Made by a program: the position numbers and the translations under genes | Shown: piece after piece, positions 57,601 to 64,000 of the stretch | How positions within the stretch are numbered: position 1 is the first letter of the stretch | Layout of the letters: every line of letters starts with the position of its first letter | DNA from: Echinometra lucunter | Taxonomy: Eukaryota; Echinodermata; Echinoidea; Camarodonta; Echinometridae | Length of the DNA stretch: 64,000 nt | Reading direction: 5' to 3' | NCBI GenBank assembly: GCA_029962745.1 | Contig: CM057156.1 | Span: forward strand, 3,977,450-4,041,449 | Notes under the pieces: model-generated | Databases searched by the model: none | The model's input: only the letters and a program-made list of their open reading frames with translations | Told to the model about the DNA's origin: nothing

Positions 57601-60296
57601 AACAGTTGTTTAAAAATCATCAGGTTGTTAAACCTATAAACCTACTAGCAATTGTTTTTTTTTTAAATCCCCATATGTTTTACATACATATTGTTAAACA
57701 GCAGTTGGTAAGTTCCTATGTTTATGAAATAAAATGAACGATCTTTAAACCACCACAATAAACAAGGTAATATGATGAATGCTTCATTACTACTGCATGT
57801 TGTTACTCTTCGAACAAGACAAACTATGTAGCATGCTTTACGTTTCACTTTCTGCTGTAGGTGGACACACATTTCTTAATACAGTTTGTCCCCTCCCCCT
57901 AAAATATCACAACCGTCATTTGCATATCGATTATCAACTTAAAAAGGAGTTAGACATGTTAGAAGTAAAAAGTGGAAACAAATTATGAAATAAGTTCAGA
58001 ACCAAAGTAAAAAAAAACAAAACCACTGTAATCATTCATCCTAAAAGCATAATAAGAACGATATTGTCCTTTTTGCATGTTTTTTAAAATTAATTTAGTA
58101 ACCATACGTGAGAATTTTGTAATAGGATGAAATGTACAAAACTCTTTTTACATGTACTTTCATGCTTTGAATTGTCTACAATGAATATTATTTCATTTGT
58201 ATTGATACATGCTTTATCTGATAAAGTGATAATGCATATTTTACCGTAATTTTATACTCAGACCTTGTGGCTGGCTATAGCCTTGTGTTCAACGAATTAC
58301 CCTGTAAAGTCTACTACTACTACTACCACCACCATTAGTGTTATTACTTAGAAAATTGCATTTCCTATATCTGTATGTGTATCGAATATTCATAAATCTA
58401 TAAAAGGCAGTCAAATTTCCAGCCTACAAAAATGAAAGGTTCCCTAATCGCTGGATGACATCACTCTTACACAGTATACAATATGATTCATATACTTATT
58501 TTCATATCCTCCCATTATTTTATCTTTGTATATATATCCATGACGTGATAATGAAAAATAAATGAATTTAGTTTGATTCAGTTCAGCCATATTTGACTGA
58601 TATATATATTCATATATGGATAAAAACAAAAACGTCAATGAAAATCCTTGACCAATAACGGAAAGTATGAGGCATGGATGTAATCGCGAGATCGCTAGTC
58701 CATCCATCAACATTGCTCTTTTTTTTCTCTCTCTCTCTCTCTTTCTCCATTTCATTTTCTTTTTTCCCTATCTTTTTTTTGGGGGGGTCTATTTCTTTAA
58801 ATTCTAATTCGTCTTTCTCTCTAAAGGAGATATGAAAAAAGGTGATTTGAAATTAATTTCAGTTGCAGTGTTCTTTTCTATATTGGAGCAATTTTATTCA
58901 AAAAGTAAAACTTTATTTGTGATTTGTCTGTGTTGAAATATAGTGAAACTGTATTTTTTAGATTTACCTCATTTTAAATGAAGTGTGAAATTTTAATTAC
59001 GTCTTTGTTTATATAATTTCTTTTAAAATATGCTCTATTCGTAAAAATGAAAATTTATTTGTAGTATTGTTTTGAAATGTAACTATTTGTCTACTTTTAT
59101 ATATATGTGAAGATTATTTGCAGTTCTGAATATGTTACACATTATGTAGCAATTTCCTTTTTGAAAGAAAAGAATAAAAAGCTGTAAAACAAAATAAAAT
59201 CACCGTCTAATCACTGTCAGTGCGCATGCTCAGACCATGAATGTCCTAGTGAGCTGAGCATGCATCCTGAAAGGGATCAGACAAAATGAAAGGCTCGTTA
59301 ACAAAGTTATCCACTTCAAAAGAATGACTACATACTGGTGTAAATAATGTTGATAATGATAATGTATGGTTTGGTTTGGTTTGGTTTTATTTACGATCAT
59401 AAAAATAGTACAGGTTAAAATGCAAACTTATTATTATATAACAATACAAATATATCAGTGGTACAATACAGTACAAAAGAAAAAAAATAACACAAAAAGA
59501 AAAAAATAGTATCCGTCGTAGTCCGGTTGCAGCAGTTGAAGTAGTAGTAGACAGTAAGGTGAATAATAACAATAATTATAACAATAATAATAATCTTAAT
59601 AGTGGTAGTAATAGTAGTAGTATAAAAGTAAATAAATGTCAGTAATAACAAATAAATAAATACAATAATAATAACAATAATAACTATCATGATAACAGCA
59701 ACAACAACAACAACAATAATAATGATAATGATAATTATTATAACACTAACAATTACAGTAATAATAATGACAATAAATATAGTAATGATGATATGTTAAT
59801 AACAATACAAACAATAGAAAAAACGAAACATTGAAAGATAAAAAACATATAGGGAAAAGAACAACAAGAAGAGGAGGTGTAAGAAGAAAATTAAGAACAA
59901 TAATGAAGAAGGGAAAGGAGAAGATTAAAACGAAAGAAGAAGAACAGGAGGAGGAGGAGAAGAAGAAGAAGAAGAAGAAGAAGAAAAGTAGGGCCCATAG
60001 GACGCCGTGTTAGAACTGGTGAGGCTACCATGGGTTGATAAAATTACTGTTATGATCATGACTGATATTGCATTTTTGTAAAAGTAAGTCCAGTCTTTTG
60101 TAGTGATCAGGTATAAACAAAGAGAAATAATGAAATTAGAAGAAAATTGGCGGATTCTTAGCGCTGATCAATGCACTTGTTTTTAATTCCTCAGATTGTG
60201 GCAGTAACCCCTGTGAAAACGGCTGGTGTGAGGAAACTATGCAAGGCTACCAGTGTCATTGCCCCGATGGATTTCAGGGAAAACACTGCAGTGAAA
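54677..60296 (+). CDS. Secreted EGF-domain protein, 5' part (three exons, continues beyond)
   Basis: Exons: 54677-54725, 55050-55289, 60195-60296; the donors (GTAGGT, GTAAAT, GTAAGA) and acceptors all keep phase 1. The first two exons give a signal peptide (MIRLKFMYTIVTCVSF then VLLVSSEVSHG). A region of about 75 residues follows with KSCCSDGLGLNY, NECKK, GGCPRR and RVCRFP; its six cysteines fit no family I recognise. Exon 3 is one EGF-like domain beginning CGSNPCENGWC and ending CHCPDGFQGKHC, spacing C-x4-C-x4-C-x8-C-x-C-x8-C. It lacks the acidic start typical of calcium-binding EGF. The symmetric phase-1 exon is typical of shuffled extracellular modules. Later exons are not seen; 60.3-64 kb is transposon. 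Likely extracellular; partner unknown. Confidence 0.7.
55290..57575. other. Intron 2 of the EGF gene, first part
   Basis: Contains a short degenerate tandem repeat at about 55881-55954 built from CGACGACTC and GACCACTGGC phrases. The surrounding 55.7-56.6 kb is less AT-rich and could be a retroelement LTR (TGTCACAGGTAAACG on the minus strand at about 56640), but I could not define ends. No gene is recognised. Confidence 0.35.
57583..57735. mobile_element. MITE-like repeat, family C copy 2
   Basis: Shares AGCAGTTGGTAAGTTCCTATG and a GTTTTACATACATATTG-like phrase with 28557-28715, and begins TACACTCTTAAAACAG. Internal inverted GTTGTTTAA/TTAAACA phrases. It lies within intron 2 of the EGF gene. 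Confidence 0.45.
57736..60194. other. Intron 2 of the EGF gene, second part
   Basis: No gene seen. A GGTTT repeat at about 59366-59386 precedes ATTTACGATCATAAAAATAG, like a minus-strand retroposon 3' end. A long AAT/AAC-rich low-complexity stretch covers about 59560-59830, and a GAA-rich tract 59930-59990. Confidence 0.4.
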
Positions 60297-60313
60297 GTAA
60301 GAATATATATTAC

Positions 60314-60315
<2 letters not shown>

Positions 60316-60360
<45 letters not shown>
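60316..60360. repeat. (TA)n microsatellite after EGF exon 3
   Basis: About 22 TA units starting 20 bases beyond the GTAAGA donor. Confidence 0.95.
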
Positions 60361-60363
<3 letters not shown>

Positions 60364-60416
60364 GTTAAAGTGCTTCGGCCACGTACGTGATGGGTGCTGC
60401 ATCGTATGAAAATTTG

Positions 60417-61120
60417 TTGTGACTGAAGAAGGAGGCGGCAAATGTATATTAAGGCATGTGTCATGTATTCTTTGCATATACATATATGTCCACACAATTA
60501 TTTCCAGGCTTGTTCCCTCACGCGCACGGGAGTAGACGTAAAAAAGTTTTCATTGGTGGCACAATCTTACAAGAACCCCCCCCCCCCCCCCTCCTCTTCC
60601 CCAGTTCCTGGCGCCATTAAAATTCGACGCTCTTAATCACCCCTCCACACCCCACTGCCCACCAATAGAGTTCGGTGCCTTTGCCACCTCCTTCAAAACA
60701 TAACCCCTCGCCATGTTCATTCGCTAAACAACACACGGCCAATATACCCCACTTACAAACCCAACTCCTCCCTACTGCCAAAATCCAGGTAACTATTTAG
60801 TATGGTTATGATTATACTCTTTGGGTTATATGATTTACACTTTCAGTTCGTCTCTTCACTTTGATTTAACACTTTGATTTTAATTTAACTGTAACCTAAA
60901 AAGACTGTGTAATTGCTAACACCGTTTTCTGTTATTTACGTTTGTATTTGTGTTATAATGCTGTTTTCATTTCGTTGTTTTGTTGCATGCTTGCAATTGG
61001 TTAATTTTTGTTTTGTATCTCAAGCCCTGAGGAAGACCTGTCACAGGGTCGAAAGCTCGGCTTAATAAAGGCAGAGTGAACATACTAGCAACGTCCCGCC
61101 GCCTCCTTCTTCAGTCACAA
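60417..61120. mobile_element. Penelope-like element remnant bounded by 23-bp inverted repeats
   Basis: TTGTGACTGAAGAAGGAGGC (60417 on) recurs inverted at 61098-61120 (GCCTCCTTCTTCAGTCACAA). Inside, TGGTGGCACAATCTTACAAG plus a C-run (60554 on) is identical to the sequence at 62254-62290. The right part ends with CCCTGAGGAAGACCTGTCAC and GGGTCGAAAGCTCGG, the style of a Penelope-like terminal region. No RT sequence remains. Confidence 0.5.
61027..61054 (+). ncRNA. Hammerhead-ribozyme-like core in Penelope terminal region
   Basis: CTGAGGA, a stem-loop (GACCTG-TCA-CAGGGTC with one bulge), then GAAA: the order of the hammerhead catalytic core (CUGANGA, stem II, GAAA). Penelope-like elements are known to carry hammerhead motifs in their terminal repeats. 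One extra A before stem II and no verified stems I and III make this tentative. Confidence 0.35.
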
Positions 61121-61139
61121 CTATATATATATATAGTGA

Positions 61140-62254
61140 AAGAAAATAAATGGAATGAAGCTGACGTAGCTCTCAATCTTGTCCTTTTATTGTATTGGCA
61201 AGCTTTCGGCCAACATGGCCTTCATCAGGTCTGAACAGATAAGAAACGAACAGGCAAAATAATATACACTTAGAAGTGATATCAAAATAATGTCGAAATA
61301 ATACATAATTGGAATAATGATACATAACTGAACAATTAAATATCAAAATAATATAACGAAATGATAAGGAAATAATATTTGATCAACTTAGGAATATGGT
61401 AATTCAGAAATGATACAATGAATATAATTACCTCGGGTTGGAATTAGACCGAGCTCATCAGATTAGTAGAGGGTGAGGGGTACACTGCGAATAAGATTGT
61501 GATAAAGCATTCTCCTTAGGACTATTTTATATACCACCAATTGTAAGCAGAGTATTAAATATAGTAATGCTCGTCAAACCACATTTTAAATCGGTAGTTT
61601 AGTAAACCACTTTCTTGTGTCATATGTAGTCGTGTTATAAAGTACCTGGTAATCCTAATACAAAATAAAGTAGTATAGTGCGTCCCCCCCCCAAAAAAAA
61701 AAAAAAAAAAATTCAAGATAAGTGGTACAAAACCGTAGGTAAAAATCTTCACTGATATTAATAGATAAGTGATTTACAAGTAACTAATTAAATATGACAT
61801 GTGCAATAACCTGTTGCTGCTTAAATAGAAAAAAAGTGAAAAATAACAGAAATATTTACCAAAATACTTGTACGGAGATGTTCAGTATGCTTGCTTGTGT
61901 GTGTATATATAATGTGTAATGTGACGTGTGAGGGACAGTGTTATGGGTCATTGCACGCTAACTGTCAACATTGATGCCATTGGGTGCAAGAGTATTGAGG
62001 GTACTTATCCAGTAGGATTCTCGGTGGAGGATTATTGAGCGGTATTTGTTGTGTATTTGTTCTTTTGCCATCATCTGAACGTCATTAATGGAATGGTTGG
62101 GTGAATTGAAATGGATGACATAGGGGATGTTCTTGGTATTGTGATTGGTGTCAGGTTTGTAGTTTCGGATTTCAGATCTGGTATTACTGAATCGGGTATA
62201 TAATGTATTTTCGGTTTTTCCTACATATTGTTTTTTACATTTCTTGCATGTGAT
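61140..62254 (-). mobile_element. Penelope-like element 3' portion, minus strand
   Basis: Holds the GIY-YIG-type endonuclease end (61958-62251) and about 800 bases of 3' sequence. On the minus strand CTGATGAAGGCCATGTTGGC then CGAAAGCTTGCC occurs at about 61201-61229, a second hammerhead-like core (CTGATGA, GGCC-GGCC stem, GAAA). It is truncated at 62254, exactly where the plus-strand element's shared leader begins. Confidence 0.75.
61958..62251 (-). pseudogene. Penelope-like GIY-YIG endonuclease C-terminal fragment
   Basis: An open stretch of about 97 codons ending in TAG. It starts ITCKKCKKQYVGKTENTLY (a Cys-x2-Cys followed by QYVG, the GIY-YIG region of these elements). It goes on through RSEIRNYK, IPYVIHFN and NHSINDVQM and ends RESYWISTLNTLAPNGIN. 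These match the conserved order of the Penelope endonuclease: YVG, R--H/N-SEI, HFN---H, E--WI--L-T--P-GIN. The rest of the protein is missing upstream (stop and G-run). Confidence 0.82.
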
Positions 62255-62287
62255 GGTGGCACAATCTTACAAGAACCCCCCCCCCCC

Positions 62288-64000
62288 CCGGACCCCCAAC
62301 CCACACAAAATATACGTCGTTTCCGCAAAAGACAATACTTAAGAAGACGTAGACGATATCTACGTGAAAACTCACAAAAACCTACTGACATGACTGATAC
62401 AACCAATTCTCACACCATTCAGCCATCCTCATCAACCATAGTCAACCTTTCTAACTACACTCTTACACCAGCAGAATCCACACTACTGTCAAAAGGACTC
62501 AAATTTTGCCCTGTCCCTCCCCACACAGATGAACACCAACTCAAAAGAGACATTGATGAATTCAAACGTCGAATGCTCTTGAAAACCCACTTCAGTCAAA
62601 AGAACAGCACACATAACACTACCGATAGAAACAACAACTCAGCCACACATCACGACAGCCAATCAGATGACGAACCTGAGATAATTCTACCCAAATCCAT
62701 CCAAAAAAAGAGTACATGGACACCGAATGTAAACAACCCAAAACTTCACGAATACCTTACCAATATTGACTCTGAGATACATGAATTAACACACAAATCA
62801 AAACAAAGAAAAAAGAAAGACAACCTCACAAGGGAAGAAAGAAATGCCCTACACAGTCTTATGAACAACAACGAAATAGTATTAAAACCGGCAGACAAGG
62901 GTTCTAATGTCGTGATCATGTCCAAAACAGACTACATAGAGGAAGGAAACAGACAGCTATCGGACACAAACACCTACCAAGCCCTAAGCAGCGACCCCAC
63001 ATCAGAACACATACAAATAGTGAAAGATGCTATTTCCTCCACCGACATAGAAGACGAGGTGAAAAAACGCCTCGTCCCGAAAGACCCACGTACACCAAAC
63101 CTATATTTCCTCCCTAAGATACATAAACCCAACAATCCTCGACGCCCTATAGTATCGGGCTGCGCCTGCCCCACAGTCGAGATTTCTCGATTCGTTGATG
63201 CCCACCTCCGCCCGCTCGTCCACAAGCTCCCCTCCTACCTACGTGACACCACACACTTCCTACAACATATACAAGACATCAACCAAACATCCCTCCCCCC
63301 TCGATCCATCCTTGTGACAGCGGATGTGACATCGTTATACACAAATATTCCACACAAAGAGGGTATCAAAGCATGCAAAATAGCACTGGACTCACGAAAA
63401 AACAGATCTTCCCCTACGGACCACCTCATCCGCCTTCTACACCTCATCCTCACACTCAACAACTTCAAATTCAACGGTTCAAACTACTTGCAAATTCAGG
63501 GTACCGCCATGGGAACCCCGGTTGCCCCCTCATATGCGAATATCTTTATGGGAACGATCGAAAAGAAATTACTGCAAGGACAAACCTCCATCTTAAATGG
63601 GTCATCTAAAAGATACATCGATGACATAATTTTTATCTGGACTACATCTCCCCGACTCCTGACCAAATTCCAAAGTGAAACCAATTCCTCCCACCCCACC
63701 ATAAAATTCACCTTCAACACATCCAGATCAGAAGTTAACTTTCTTGACACTACCGTCCGAATCGAAAACAACAATATCGAAACAGATATGTACACCAAAC
63801 CAACAGACTCACACGCCTACCTCCTCTCATCATCCTGCCACCCCCCTCACATTTTCAAAAGCATCCCGTACAGCCAGGCCCTACGCGTCACTCGCAACTG
63901 CTCACAACCCAACCGCCGCGATTTGCACCTACAGCACCATTTCTCTAACCGCGACTACAACCCCCAAATCACCAAAGAACAAATTGAAAGAGCCCGCCAA
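62288..64000 (+). CDS. Penelope-like reverse transcriptase, intact frame, runs off the window
   Basis: One uninterrupted frame of about 570 codons to the last base; the first in-frame ATG is at 62390 and the frame is open upstream through an Arg-rich stretch. Landmarks in order: LSNYTLTPAESTLLSKGLKF (typical N-terminal block); VLKPADKGSNVVIM; LYFLPKIHKP; RRPIVSG; TADVTSLYTNIPHKEG with the first catalytic Asp; QIQGTAMGTPVAPSYANIFM; RYIDDIIFIW with the catalytic Asp pair; VNFLDTTV; and MYTKPTDSHAYLL. These identify Penelope-like elements, whose RT is related to telomerase. The GIY-YIG part should follow beyond 64000. Its lack of stops suggests recent activity. Confidence 0.92.

Noticed and set aside
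62221..62406. Minus-strand 61-codon ORF with a Gly run
   Set aside because: It crosses the Penelope junction and the G-run in the wrong frame; the true endonuclease frame is the neighbouring one ending at 61958.

Overview
This is a eukaryotic, intron-rich, AT-rich and transposon-dense window. Short exons sit between GT/AG sites with consistent reading phases. The gene content (DXO/RAI1-like, SAMD9-like, C-type lectin, EGF) and the mix of Penelope-like, LINE, hAT-like, Mutator-like and TTAA-flanked elements fit a marine invertebrate. An echinoderm-like deuterostome is my guess, but the sequence alone does not settle it. No bacterial features, CRISPR arrays or operons are present. Two blocks of exactly 500 N (33966-34465 and 47328-47827) are scaffold gaps.

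Layout. 0-7.9 kb is a transposon nest: LINE remnants, a ~4.5 kb element with ~100-bp inverted ends and a 9-bp target duplication, and hAT-type and fold-back elements inside it. 7.9-19.5 kb holds a seven-exon plus-strand gene whose introns keep phase throughout (about 460 aa). It is a divergent DXO/RAI1-family protein that keeps the fold landmarks but appears to have lost most metal-binding acidic residues. 19.5-28.9 kb is intergenic, with miniature elements, an AACC-rich minisatellite and microsatellites. 28.9-32.7 kb is a minus-strand SAMD9/SAMD9L-like gene (SIR2-like/linker part, P-loop NTPase, TPR-like and C-terminal regions) broken by two single-base frame changes at A-runs. 34.5-37.9 kb is a 5'-truncated LINE with a 17-bp target duplication.

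38.4-40.3 kb holds two exons of a C-type lectin domain; the last one is split by a 766-bp element, and the missing end of the domain resumes in frame on the far side. 41.6-47.3 kb and 47.8-52.8 kb are two near-identical copies of one ~5 kb block on either side of a gap, differing by clean transposon insertions; they are either a recent duplication or two haplotypes placed in tandem. 52.8-54.6 kb is a long-armed inverted-repeat element and a GATG-type microsatellite field. 54.7-60.3 kb is the 5' part of a secreted protein gene (signal peptide, a Cys-containing region of unknown type, one EGF domain). 60.4-64.0 kb is a head-to-head cluster of Penelope-like elements, one with an intact reverse transcriptase frame running off the window.

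Together the host genes look like surveillance or defence genes (an RNA 5'-end enzyme fold, a SAMD9-type innate effector, a lectin, a secreted EGF protein). Any joint function is inference. The most novel-looking item is the apparently catalytically dead DXO-like protein; the best-resolved events are the lectin-exon insertion and the filled/empty hAT site.
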